Positions 45,311 to 57,600 of a DNA stretch of 64,000 bases are shown here, piece after piece (position 1 is the first letter of the stretch; each line of letters starts with the position of its first letter). Under the pieces are notes generated by a model. The model was not told the origin of the DNA and did no database searches. It worked only from the letters and a program-made list of their open reading frames with translations. Location: positions 58,933,840-58,997,839 of the forward strand of contig JAVMKO010000002.1 of the NCBI GenBank assembly GCA_032164245.1, in the 5' to 3' direction. The position numbers and the translations under genes are program-made. This stretch comes from Sternotherus odoratus (Eukaryota; Chordata; Testudines; Kinosternidae).

Positions 45311-45395
45311 TTTAGTTAGTCTTTAAGGTGCCACAGGACTCTTTGTTACTTCTGCTATTCCAGACTAACACTGCTACTTCTCTGATTCTTGATAT

Positions 45396-46576
45396 ATTTC
45401 TTTGTGACAAGCCATTTTGCATGGCAGTTAGTCTGAGAATGATTTGGTATATTCTCTGAAGAAATTTTCCTTCAGTTCTCACACTACTCTTCCAACTCTG
45501 GTCTTTGAGATAGGAAGGCGGATAGAAATAGAAGAAGACGTTAGCCACAAATGTGCAGTTAAACCACACTGTAAAAATATTCAGCATGAAGGAAACAGGA
45601 AGATCAGTGGTCAATTATTTTGCCAGAATCCTACCTTGCTATGAACAATTTCCTCATCAGATAATGGGGGATAAAATAATATGACAGGAGAATATAAAGT
45701 TGTGTCTTTATTAGAATTAGAATAGGCTGTTTATTTAATTTAATGGATCTTAACAATGAGAACATTTCACACTATAAAAATGAATGAACTCTTTGGCTGA
45801 TCACAATGTCATGTAAAATCTTCTGATGATAGTTATCAGTAAACATAATTTTATCCCTGTGTTCTGTTATATCCACTTTTTTATAGTAAGTGGTTTTAAT
45901 CCGAATGGATAATAAATGTTTTATATTTTATTTGCTTAAACCCTCACAGTAACATAGAAATTAGAATAATAAATACAATAGTTATGTCTCTGTGAGAGCA
46001 GAAAAAATAGATGGACATTTTCCCTTGATTATTTAACACACCTTTTAGAATTTAATGACAAAGATGTTGCTTGCTATAGAGGACCTGTGCTGCTAAGTTT
46101 GGGTCTTGTTGGGATTCTGAACATTCTGAAATTTGAAGCCATTCAGATCTAGGACTTTGTTTTGGGAGCATTTCTATCCTTTGTGGTTTAGTGATAATGA
46201 CCTAAATGATGTACACCTGTGACTGGAATGGTGGTTGTATTTGTGAAGCATAAAAATTATCATTAGTTATGGATGTACCTAAGCATAAAAGCAAAATTGC
46301 CAAGTAACTACAAACATGTGGAGTAGGGAATAATTCTGAAGACCTTATGCACCAGAAACCAGAAGTTCTGCTAGATGTAATTACTATGATAAAAGGGTGT
46401 AGGTTCTCTTTTCAGGTCAGTCAGCTACAAACCAATATACTAGTATAGAACTGAAATATTCTATCCAGTAAGTTAGTAGTTCACACATACATGCCCAGAT
46501 ATTATAACATGTACTGGGCTTGGGTTTTTGGTCCTGAGGAGACTGGGATACATAGCTCTATCCAGTCCAGGAAGAC
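45396..46576. other. Unassigned AT-rich sequence
   Basis: No domain or repeat recognised. The 100-aa minus frame at 45312-45614 overlaps the PLE end and is a chance frame. Confidence 0.4.
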
Positions 46577-46579
46577 TAA

Positions 46580-46865
46580 GTATGAGTATGTCTACATGCC
46601 AATGAAAGACTTGTGGCACAGCCACAGCCAGTTCAGATCAGCTGACTCACGCTTGTGTTGCTTGGGCACTGAGGGTGAAAATTGCAGGGTAGACATTCAG
46701 GTTCAGGCTGGAGTCTGGGCTCTGAAACCCCATGAGATGGGTGGGTCTCAGAGCCTGGAGTCCAGCCTGAATCTTGCAGCACAAACCATACGAAGCTGAA
46801 TCAATTGACCCAGCTTTGAGACTCGATACTGCGAATCTTTTTTATTGCAGCATATATGTGCCCTT
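46580..46865. mobile_element. Harbinger-like MITE with internal palindrome
   Basis: Left end includes 'gagtatgtctacatgcc'; right end is 'gcagcatatatgtgccctt'. TAA lies at 46577-46579 and 46866-46868. Internal arms 'aggctggagtctgggctctg' (about 46707) and 'cagagcctggagtccagcct' (about 46750) form a long hairpin. The left terminus seems to carry a small duplication, so the exact 5' border is uncertain. Confidence 0.65.
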
Positions 46866-46868
46866 TAA

Positions 46869-49329
46869 GGCCAACAGCTGGGAATGGAATGGTACCCAAC
46901 CGGATGAGGATTCCTCCTGCTCCTATCCAAATGGAGATGAGGAGGAGGATGTACTTAAACCCTTCCCTCAGCTATTCACTATTTCAATCAAGGGCATGTT
47001 GGCTTGATGACCTCAACTGTTCTGGACTGTTGTGAAACCATGTGCAGAGTGATTCAGTAGCTCAGCTGCTATGACCTAAATCTTTTATCACTATAAACTA
47101 CATCCCCGAATCCACAGATAAGTAGCAAAGCAAAGGTGTGATGAGCTCACTGTGTTGTGCCACCTAACACATGGACAACCAGTCTGCCCTGGACAGTATA
47201 CCAAGAGAAAAGAGGAACATCATAAATAGACTCTGCTTTTATGTAATTGACATCAATTTTAATAATTTCATTTTTTTAAAATGTATTTTAAAGTAATTTG
47301 ATTTACATTATTTGATTCTATGTATAACTTTGACACGGTATCCGCATGTTGCTGATAGAACCAAGTGAGTTTATCTTTGATGGAATTATTAAAATGAGTC
47401 ACCACCAATCAAATCTGCTCTTAAGCAATACAATTGAATTTTCATTAACTGGGTTATACCCTTCTGGCTGTCATATTTAAATGTTCCATTACAAGTCATG
47501 CTGTAATCTTACGTGTAATTTCAAGCGCTGCTTAGTAAGTATCTCTAATTGAATATACTAGTTAGAAACAGAAGGCAGAAAGTCTAGCAATAAAATGGAA
47601 CAGCCCCCTGCATGAAAAGGAGTAAAAGTTTATGCTTTGACCAAAATCTTATAATATGCTGAATCTTTGGGCAGAAACTTTGGTAATGTCAGTTTTGTCT
47701 ATAAAATCAATAAATATTAAGGGATCCATTCCAGATTCAACATATATACACACCTTGTATTTACACCTTGCTTCATGCACTGATGAGCATATTAAAATGA
47801 AATTTTTCATTCATATCAAATATAGATGTTTGATTAATTTTTGTAAGAAAATATTATTACAGTAGTAGCTAGAGGTACCTACAGAGACTGAGACCCCATT
47901 GCCCTAGTATGAACACCTAGTGAGACCGTCACTGCTCAGAAGGTCTTGAACTTTAAATAGACTAGACAGACAAAGGGTGGCATTATTATTGATTTTGCAC
48001 TTGATTTTTATATGTTAAAGAGAATAATGTTCAGAAAATGTTCCAGAACTGCATTTAAATGAGGATACTTCATTCACCGGGAGGAAAATGTCAAGTTTAT
48101 TTCTACAGCCAATGAAAGTGAGCTTATGAGTACTCTTACAAGTAGACATTTTCATATTTGGGCACCAGAATAAGTGTCCTGGCTTTTTCAGTTGTGCTGA
48201 GCACACACAACTTCCATTGACTTCACTCTGATACCTAAATATGCTTTTAGCTAACTTTAGAATTTTAGAATTTGAAAAGAATGACTCAGACTCAGACACT
48301 GCACTGAGAGCTGTCCAAGAGATAAGCTTTATGGTGATACTAATTTTCAATTCTTAATCAACTGATGAGAGAACTCCAGTTGGCCAGGAGATCCAGAGTA
48401 TTTTGCAAAAGTATTGCATAATCCAATTAGCACAGCCATGGAAGTTGTTTTGAGATCTGGAAACACTTGACTAGTTTAAGAAATTTCTAAGGCTGTGGAA
48501 CAAAAATTCCAAGTGCTTGAGTCTTGTGCTCATATTTGCCTCTCTGAATCCAGAGAACTCTACAAATGAATTGTTTAAACAAATTGAATTTGGGAGGATT
48601 TGTTAAAAATATAATAATGTTTCCCAAATATTGGTTTATATTATTATTATGCTCTTGGTCGTTTATTTATAATACTTCTATACTTTGATTTTGTTAGGTT
48701 GCCCGTGTGAAAGTTTCCTTTGATATGGGCAAATAAATAAGTTGAAATTTCTAATTCCTCAGTCCAAGGTTCACCGCAGACAAGACATTGGGTGCTAATA
48801 CATAATTTAAATCCAATTCACAGAGCTAGTTGCAACCAGTTCTTGTTAAAAGGATAAATAAATATCCTCACTGCACCAGGCTGAAATCCTTTTTACATCT
48901 AACAATGGAATTATTAGTGGGGTTTTCCATCAAGGAGCAAAATGAAACACATTCTTTACTCTTTTTTTGTATTGCTACAGATTCTCTCTTTTTCCAGAAA
49001 TCCCACTTTATCCAATTTAGTATTTCATGTAGTAGAGGGGGTGTCAATTCTAGTTACCAAAGGTTTGGGCAGAAGCTTTTAGTTTTGGTTTTCAAAACAA
49101 AAATTGATTGACCAAGGTTATGATAAAAACAAAATCTATGCCACTGTCTTATTTCTAATTCTTATTTTGCCTTCACCATGTTGCAGTTACCCCTGTCAGA
49201 TTGTTGTTCTGCTACTGAAGTATATGTAAGCGTTGGTTAAAACTTATACTTCCTCAGTGATGATGTTATTGGGTCACTTTGTCTTGAATGGTGCCTTAGA
49301 ATATGTGTTAGCTACTTATGCTAAACAGT
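46869..49329. other. Unassigned AT-rich sequence
   Basis: No convincing exon or repeat. The acidic frame at 46774-47007 starts inside the MITE and has no domain. The 111-aa minus frame at 48015-48350 has no motif. Confidence 0.4.
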
Positions 49330-49485
49330 CTGTTCCATCTTGCATTTAGCTGTGATGCTTGGACTGTACCCTTCCCAGATCTTAGGAAGATCTGCGTGTG
49401 GCTCAAAAGCTTGTCTTTCTCTCAGAAACAGTAATCGATCCAATAAAAGATATCACTTCACCCACCTTGTCTCTCTAACCTCCTT
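49330..49485 (+). mobile_element. Penelope-like element (second family), 3' piece
   Basis: 'cttcccagatcttaggaag', 'tggctcaaaagcttgtcttt' and 'caataaaagatatcacttca' then 'cccaccttgtctctc' match the right half of the PLE at 43221-43361. The hammerhead-like core is decayed (CTTAGGA for CTGANGA; AAAA for GAAA), but the extra A before stem II is kept. Confidence 0.7.
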
Positions 49486-50108
49486 GGTGTTCACTCAAGA
49501 GGAAAGAGAATGGATGTACTGCAGGATCAGTTCACATACTGGTTATTGTTCAAAGAAGGCACCGCAGGTTGAATAATTAGCATCACAAAGCTCAGCAACA
49601 CTCCCTAGAGAGCCTTAGTATTAAATAATCATGTTAATCAGCCTCAGAAAAGAGAGGACTAAGAAGCTTAGTGGATCAATATGTTATTGTTAAACCTTTA
49701 AGGGTCTGAATTTAATTCACATACCCTTTAAGAGGATGTAGGAAAAAAGTTACTGCCATTTTTTTTCCTGAGTTGTCTTAAGAAGTTCAGTGAGGCATGA
49801 GCTGTCTTGAAGGCTTTCCTACAAATTATCCAGCTCAAATTCATACGATGCACCAAAAAGCTGTTTCTACAGAGATTACAAGAGTTCATTCAGTAACTCC
49901 ACTTCATTATTTGTCAAGTCACAGCAAATATGCCAATGAGGAGCTAGCTTTTGTTATGTGATAAACTACTGTTTTTAAAGTGAGCTTTGATTCCCAGATA
50001 CAAAAACTGATCCAAATGGCCATAATATTTATTATTATGATCGTGCATTTATTCTCTGTCATTTCTAATGATTCAGTCAGAGAAAAAGAGAAAAAATCCA
50101 TTTCACAT
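49486..50108. other. Unassigned sequence
   Basis: No recognisable feature. Confidence 0.35.
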
Positions 50109-50284
50109 CCATAGAATTTCAGAGTTGGAGGGGACCTCAGGAGATCATCTAGTCCAACCCCCTGCTCAAAGCAGGACCAATCCCCTTTTTGCCCCATATT
50201 CCTAAATGGCCCCTTCAAGGATTGAACTCACAAGTGTAGGTTTAGCAGGCTAATGCTCAAACCACTGAGCTATCCCTCTCCCCC
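50109..50284 (-). mobile_element. tRNA-derived SINE with CR1-like tail
   Basis: On the minus strand the head has a perfect A box, TAGCTCAGTGG (50262-50272), and a B box-like GAGTTCAATCC (50219-50229), as in a tRNA gene. A linker follows, then a tail identical in kind to the CR1 3' end (plus strand 'gggacctcaggagatcatct' and 'agtccaaccccctgctc'). This head-plus-CR1-tail design is that of the tortoise Pol III SINE, which is thought to borrow CR1 machinery for retrotransposition. It is not a tRNA gene: the acceptor and anticodon arms do not fold. Confidence 0.85.
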
Positions 50285-50656
50285 CTAGCACAGGCATTTG
50301 CCCTATCCTAGGTTAGTGTTCAGTCTGTGCACAGGATATTTTGGGAAGAAAGGATTTGGGAATTCCTTTCTTAAAAAAACAAGCTCAATTCTCACAGTGC
50401 ACCAGGTTTATCAGCCTAGAATGAGATTGCAATATTCTGGTAGCAAAAGTAAGAAAAAAAGAGGCGAACTTTAGTTTACTGTGAAAGTAGAACCAATATT
50501 TTCAAGGAGTTTGTTCTTAGATGATTTAGAGCAATCAGCTATATCACTCTGACAAATAATACTTAAAATACTGTTTTGTAGCTCAAGTCATTGCCCAATC
50601 TTGCCTTTCTCTTGCAGATTTAAAATAAAAATAAAAATCAGGTGCACCCTGTCATC
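50285..50656. other. Unassigned sequence
   Basis: No recognisable feature. Confidence 0.35.
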
Positions 50657-50846
50657 AAGAACATAGGAATAGTCATACCATCAGATCAAAGGTCCATCTA
50701 GCCCAATATCTTGTCTTCTGACAGGGGCCAATGCCAAGTCTTTCAGAGGGAGTGAACAAAACATGTAACCATCAAGTGATCCATCCCTTGTGGCCCATTC
50801 TCAACTCCTGGCAAACAGAGGCTAGGGACACCATCCCTGCCCAAGT
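50657..50846 (-). mobile_element. CR1 (L3-like group) 3' end, minus
   Basis: The complement of the 3' UTR of the element at 41890-44437: 'atcaaaggtccatctagccc', 'tgacaggggccaatgccaag' and 'gcaaacagaggctagggaca'. There is no coding part. Confidence 0.8.
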
Positions 50847-53487
50847 TCAGGTTTGCCACTCCTCAGTATTTCTTGAGCTACATTAAAAAAAATGGCTTGT
50901 AATCCTAAAGTGTTCTGAATGTTTCCCCAGATAAGTGGGGTGATTGAATGTAATGAGTGATTTCAGGCTTATGAAGATCATCTAAACCAGCAATTCTTAA
51001 TTTTTTCATACAGGGGACTGCAGTTTAAGGGCAAGGTCTTTTTTGTTGATTACTTCTTTTCCCAATCCTGATCCCTCGGGTTCCTTAGGAAAGCTATAGG
51101 ATTTAATTATTTCAAAGACTAGTGTTAAGGAGATAAAATGTGATAGTGTACACCTTTTAGGATATGCCTCCCTGTTTTTTAATTGTGCTGTTATTTCCTT
51201 TTCCCAGAGTGTGGGAATTTACTTTTATTACTACTGAATTTACCCTCATTGCTTTAACTTCCACTGATCTGAATCCCCCAGGATTGATTGTGTACCTTGG
51301 TTCTGTGTTTCTGAGTGCTGGCTATTCCTCCAATTTTAATGTTACCCACAAATTTGATTGTAATTTAACTTGCAAAAAGACACCCATGTCAAGACTGAAA
51401 CAGCCATACAGAATGCACAGGTGAATCCCTATGTTTATTGGCCTTTGCCTCTGGCATCCCAAAGATCCCAGGACATAGCATCAGTTAGCAATAGACTGTT
51501 ACTGCAGCCTAGAAAATGCTTCATCACGGTCTAAGAAGCAACACTATGGAGTACCTGGAATTGAAAGTGCCCTGTATGCCATCAATAGTTCACACATTGA
51601 GAACTACTTATCTAAACTGATAGCTCCATGCCAAACCTTGAAGGGCTTGTGTGACACATAGGCCTCCGGGCCAAGGGTCTCCCTGTTCTTTGCAAACAAC
51701 TTTTGTCTCAGACCTGACAAACTCACTACATTAAATACTTTACTTACAGAGTATTTGTCCATAAAGTAATATGTAAGGTCTATTGACAGTTTGCAACTCA
51801 TTGATTCTCATAGTGTTATATGTGCACAGGTAATATTTAAGGAATATTTTAACTATATTGATGTTTATGTTCTTATGGTCTGATGGTTAAAAGGAGTCAC
51901 TAGGGAGTAAAATGTGTTGGTGATGGTCTATTCATGCAGGAGGGAGTTGCCACAATCCCTGGTTAGATGGTGATGTAATGCAAGGCTCATTGGCTACCAT
52001 TGCTCCATTGCAGAACACTCCATGGAAAATCATCAAAAAGGGGATCACTCTGTCTATGAATAAAGACAAAAGACTGTTTCAATGTAACAGGGTAGAGAGG
52101 CACTTTGAATGCAGTAACTGAGGAGACATCTTGTGGAGCATGGGTTGTTTTTAATGAAAGTTTGGATCCTGGTTTCTGTGAAGCCATCCAGCTCTGCAAC
52201 ATACTGAACTTTGAGGGGAAACCCAACTTTATTAGATTGAAATGGTCACCATTAATAAGTGTAGATCCTAGTTCACACTTTGTGATTTTGTTCATAGTGA
52301 AACTATTTGTTTCCATCTCTTGCTCTTGTTTGTAGTGGAATTGCTATTTTTCTTAAATAACCCTTCTTTTGTTTCATTAGGAGCTCTGTGTGTTATACGG
52401 GAGTGGTGGTCTACAGTAAAACTGATAAACTGGGATACACAGCCAGAAGACCTGGGACTGCCGTGAGTCACCTGTGTCAAGGGCTAGATATCACAAGGGA
52501 ATGATTGAAGAAGGGTTGAGGTGTACCTTTTGCTAACCTGAAAGGCATAGATGGGGCTAGTATAGCCTGTAGGAGAGTGCTCAAATGGCTAAAAGGCTGA
52601 TGGTGTTAGGGAGCTAACAATTAGGTACAACAAGGAAGACTCCCTCATGCTGGAGGCAAGGGGTGAAAAGGTGACTCTCTGTCCTAGGTACTCTGAAAGA
52701 AGTGTCAGAACTTGTTTAGGAGACCATGAATCTCCAACAAGTTGTAACAGCACGAATTAGCTTAACAATGAAAAACCATCCAATAAATGGATGGTGACAA
52801 AGAATCAAAGAGATATAGCAGCCACATTCTCTAAGAATAATATGTAGTCAGTCTAGACAATGCTCTCATTTATGTCTGGTTAGATAATGCTCTGATTATG
52901 CCTGACATAAAGTAAAATATTTTTTATCAAGAGGAAAATTATTTTAGAAGCTTTATACTCAAAGGAAATCGTATATGTCCACCAGCTCTAAAAAAACATG
53001 TTTTCTATATATCTTTGGGATAACATAAGGGAAGACATATCTACATTCAAAACATTGCAGCAGATCACTTCATTGTCCAAATCATGAGGTCCCTGTTAAG
53101 GAGCTGCCCTCAGGTCCTGCCTTCCTAGATAGAGGGTTATTTGGTTATTTCTGGCATTGATAACTTCTATTAATCACAGGTAGAAATAGTAAGAGTGAGT
53201 AACAACAAGTCCTTCCCAAACATATAATCCAGGCAAATTTAATAAGGTAAACTGTTAAACAGATAGCGCAACATTGCTGCTAAAAGAAACAGGAACCATT
53301 TCAATGCCATATAGAGACAAACCTATATCAAAGAGTATATCTATATCAGGAGAGTATCAAAAGAGTAATTAGTTGACTAGGCAGGTGAGCTCCAAGCTCG
53401 ATCAAGTGAGGTTGCTGCTGAAGAAGCTGGAACTGAGAAGAATTCAGCCAGGATACAACCTGAGAAACCCTGTAGCCTGAAGGTATA
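50847..53487. other. Unassigned sequence
   Basis: No gene seen. Segments near 51890-52110 and 52490-52760 have the feel of decayed LTR sequence, but I could not find ends or a TSD. Confidence 0.35.
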
Positions 53488-53495
53488 GTCTAGGC

Positions 53496-54053
53496 CAGGG
53501 GGTCTCAAACTCAAATGACCATGAGGGTCACATGAAGACTAGTGCACTGGACCGAGGGCCGCATCACTGATACACGCACCCTCGCAGGACGGTTACCGCT
53601 CCTGGCCGTGGCTGCAGAAGGCTCCTGCGAAGCGCTGCACTGGCTTGTTCATTGAGACTGCAGCAGCAGCGCCTGGAAGCCAGGGCTCGGCAGTGGCCCA
53701 GCCAGGGCGCTTTGCAGGAGCCCTCTGCAGCGGCAGCCAGGAGCCGTAAGCCTCCCGCAGAGGGAGGTGGGAGGGCAGTGGGGAGCCTGGCTTATTGCTT
53801 CTGGCCACCGCTGCAGAGGGCTCCTGGGAAGCGCCGCCCCAGCTCATTCACTGAAGCTGCAGCAGCAGTGCCTAGTAGCTGGGGGTCGACAGCGGCCCAG
53901 CCAGGCAGCAGAGAAGCCTCTGCTTCTGGCCCCTCCGTCCCAGAAACTGCGACGGGGGGGGGGGGGGGGGGGGTTTGCCAGGGAGCTTGGCAGGCCGCAG
54001 GGAAGGGCTTCGCGGGTCGCATGAGGCTCATGGCTGCATGTTTGAGACCCCTG
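53496..54053. mobile_element. hAT-type element, 558 bp, with GC-rich core
   Basis: TIR 'cagggggtctcaaact' at 53496 pairs with 'gtttgagacccctg' ending at 54053. An 8-bp duplication flanks it: GTCTAGGC (53488-53495) and GTCTAAGC (54054-54061), one mismatch. The core (about 53570-54010) is GC-rich with a duplication of period about 201 nt (units near 53608 and 53811, 'gctgcagaaggctcctg' and 'gctgcagagggctcctg') and a run of about 20 G at 53954-53973. Frames of 79-135 aa in the core are composition artefacts. Confidence 0.88.
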
Positions 54054-54061
54054 GTCTAAGC

Positions 54062-54570
54062 CATGAAAACCAAGACTGGAAATACACAGATCCAGGAAGG
54101 AGGACTGTGAAACCCTGAAACTGAAAGAGGAGCTCTTTGAGGGTGAGAGAGCTGGTTAATCTCAGTAAATGTTTCAAAGTTTTGGATGAAAAAATGCACC
54201 CAGTTGTCATTTGTCAAGGCCACAGAGCAAACAGTGGAATTGATGTTCTCTTGTCTGCTTCTCTGATCACTCTATCTTTTGTGTGTTACGATACAAGGTA
54301 TACTATACTATATCCCATATATTAGTAATTCTGAATTGACTTCCTCTTCAGTAGTTCTGTAGACTATTACACAGGGCCTAGATACAAGAGAGTGCATTGC
54401 TAGCTTTAACGCAAGGTTATTTGTTGGATTATTAAATTGTTAGGTTCTTCCTGTTGACTTTGTTCACTGAATCTAAGAATGGTGATACCAGGGAGAAGGA
54501 CTGCTTAAAATATTTAGAAATAAACTGTTTGATTATCTATTATATTTGTAGTGCTTTTGTAGCTATCTGC
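54062..54570. other. Unassigned sequence
   Basis: No recognisable feature. Confidence 0.4.
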
Positions 54571-54675
54571 TCCTAGGATATTAGAGAGAGAAGGTGGTGA
54601 GGTAATATTCTTGTTTCAGAAGTTGTCCCAAAAAGAGATATTACCTCATGCATCTTGTCTCTTTGATTCAGATAT
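54571..54675 (+). mobile_element. Penelope-like element (second family), head-to-head remnant
   Basis: The left part is inverted ('aggatattagagagagaagg', 'tggtgaggtaatattc'); the right part is in normal orientation ('cagaagttgtccc', 'agatattacctcatgcatct', 'tgtctctttga'). This is the third head-to-head PLE in the window. It is more decayed, and no TSD was resolved. Confidence 0.65.
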
Positions 54676-57600
54676 ATTATTTATTTGATTTATACAATAC
54701 ACTCAATCACATCACATGACACAGGCCAAAATCTAATAATTTTTGTTTTCCCAAGAAATCAAAAGGAAGAAAAAGGACATTATCAGATTATCAATACACT
54801 TTCCTTCTCTTCCCCTTTACTAGACAACTGCAGATCCAGCTCAGTGTGGGGAACAAATTCCAGAACTGAGGACTTTCTGCTGAGAACAATCAGCTTCCAG
54901 CCACCAGACATTTAAATCTAGAGCCTATTTGCTCAGATGTCCTAACTGATAACAGCTACTGCCACTTATGGGGAAAGAGCTGATTTTTCAAAGAGCTGTA
55001 ACATAAAGTCCCCATAAGGCTTTAAAGATCAGTATCAGTGTCTTCAGCTGCACCCAGAAGTGAATGGGAAGCCAGTAACTTTCCTAGAGAGAGAGCAGCA
55101 GTGTGTTTGTTCAGGCTAATATCATCTTCTCCACTAATTGTAGCTTCAAGAGATCTTCAGATTTAACTCAAGAATAGCACATTGAAATTGCTGCAATCCA
55201 GAATTCAAAGGGCCTGGGTTATTATGGGAGGGTCAACATCTGAAGAAAAAAGTAGTTGTAAACACCTAGCCAGATGTAGATTTTTTTAAAAAGCAGGCTG
55301 GATTCTAATTCTATGCTGCAAAAACAGTCCTCCTTCCCATCCCACTCTTTCTAAACTCTATATGCTGAAATATGCTCCCTGAGGTGACCATCCACTGAAT
55401 CAGACAGAGGAAGGGGGAGCCAAGAGCAAAATGAGGCAGATGAGACAGCTTTTTAAGTGAAATTTTGTGAAATGCAGGCCAAAAAATGATACTTTTAGAG
55501 TCTAAGCCAATTCTTTGGTATCAAACCAGAAAACTAATCCAGTGAAGAGATTAAACACAGAGTAATATCTGCAGAGAAATAAAGTCATACAAGCACATTC
55601 ATTGTTAAAGATTTTCTTTCACTTTGATATTGGAAGCAAAGGTGAGAGGGCAAAAAATTAAACACTTTCTTTGCCTCTTCTGTTTCCTCTTCTACACTTT
55701 CCTTGTCACTCTATCCTCTTCTCCCTGATAATAAAATGAAAAAGATGTTGGTACAGATGCTTATCCTGCTGGCTGCAATAGAGGTGTGGAAGGGTGGTGG
55801 GGGACTTCATGGTGGTTGGTTTTGACCTCTGGATTCTGGGACTAGTTCTATCTGACTGGCAATGGCATCTAGGGTCTATTATATAAGCAATGAACAACCT
55901 GAGTTTAGTAATGCTCTAGTCACGCCCCCTCTACTAGTAGGTACAAATGGGAATGCATAGAAGCTGATCATGTGCTGATTTTATACCAGCTGGGGTCTCC
56001 TCCATACTGGAAGAATCCCTAAATGAAGAGATCCACCAGGTCGTCAGCCTGTTTGCATAGCCTTGGGAGGTTGGTGTACTCTGTCACAGTGAGATTTCTG
56101 TGAGGCACATTGTGAAGGGTAGCTTCACACACGGAAGACCGCGTCTATGATTTTCTCCTATTCATCTTCCACATTGAAGAGCAAATACAGTCATGGAAAA
56201 GCTTATGGACTAAAGCAAGAATGGGACCATTCTCTGCAGTTTTGAGCAGATATCTCTTTCCTGAGGTCTGCAGATTGGTATTTATTACCTTATTGTTGTT
56301 TGGTTTTATACATGGTGGTTTTATTCCATGATTTTTACTATATAACAAAATTTGGATATTCCATGCAAGAAAACCTACATTAAGGCAACTTTGACACAGT
56401 TAAGCACTCAGACATTGGGAAATACAATTGTTAAGATTACGTGCATATATTTAACCTTAATTCATTCCATATCCATTTGTATTAAGGCTGGTGGGAAAAA
56501 AATCAGAACATTGTCATTTACTAGATATGTTTTGAATCCTCAGCATATTTTTTTGGCCTATTTTGAGGTCCCCAAAACTTGGGAAGATCACTTTCCACTG
56601 TTCACTTTTGGTTCAAAATTTCATAATTCTGAATGTCTCTCCCAAATGTTCATATGAAATTATCATGGCAAATAGTTTGTCAATTTTACCTTCGAGAGTA
56701 AATAGAGAGATGGTGGAACAATAACAATACAGACTAAAGCAAAGAAAATCATGCCTGTTTTTATAATACATATGCAAAGACTAATATGAGGTCAGGTACT
56801 TACAGAAATGGCCAGGGAAGTATCCATCCTAATTCTTCCTCTAGTGACATGGGGAGCTATATCTGGTCCTCCATGTGACAATAAGGGAGAAGTCAACTTC
56901 AAATGGTATTTTGAGCATCTTCACGCTAAGAAAGCGAGGGTTTTTTTAGGGTGAAAAAAGAATGATAAAAATTATGGTCACCATCCTCAGTTCTTAAGGG
57001 GGTATAAAATCAGTTCCCATTTTCAAAGCCTGATTCCTGCCACAAGGCAATTACAAATTAAATTAGTTATGGTGTATAGATAAGACAACAGCTGAGAAGA
57101 CTGGGGTGAGAAGATAGGGGTCATATCAGAAAAATTATACAGATATTCAGTGAAAGCTAGTACTAATAAATACAGAATGAGGTTAAGGATTTTTTAAAAT
57201 GAATAGTTTAGATGACTAATTTTGTGTAGCCATCATGACAGAAATGGGTCTTAAGGAAGGACCAAAAAGAGAAGAGGCTAGAGCCTTGTATAATGTTGTG
57301 TCCCTTTATGTATGCTTTCTGGTTACCTGAGCTCCATAATGAAAATTAGCCTAATGCAAGACTTATATAAGTTTAACATCTGTGGCAAAGCTCCAACCTT
57401 GTATCAGTGGGTCTCCTATTACCCATTTCCAGTTTTATGATTTTTACCAAAATCTGTAGGGTTCTGCTCATTTGTAGCTAGAAGGTTCCATGAAATTTTG
57501 GAACTCATTGGATGTGGTATTCAGAAGTTATCACAATACATCCAGACAGACATGGTAACACCATCAAGTTGAGGGGCGGGGCTTGTTTCACTTGACCAAT

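Larger units (their letters stand above)
44903..45395 (+). mobile_element. Penelope-like element (first family), 3' region
   Basis: Contains the end of the PLE ORF (44908-45159), a 3' UTR with 'gataacaagctggttcagc' and 'ttatttatacctgcccctgg', the hammerhead-like motif (45261-45310) and the 3' terminus 'ccagactaacactgctac...ctctgattcttg'. The terminus matches the right half of the insertion at 32967-33173. The copy is 5'-truncated near 44903. No TSD was resolved. Confidence 0.8.

Noticed and set aside
46774..47007. Acidic 77-aa frame with a possible upstream splice acceptor
   Set aside because: The acceptor-like sequence is the 3' end of a Harbinger-like MITE, and the remaining frame has no recognisable domain.
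50210..50284. tRNA gene on the minus strand
   Set aside because: A and B boxes are present but no cloverleaf forms and it is fused to a CR1-like tail, so it is a SINE.
53652..54059. 135-aa Ala/Arg-rich frame
   Set aside because: It is inside a hAT element with a flanking 8-bp duplication; composition artefact.
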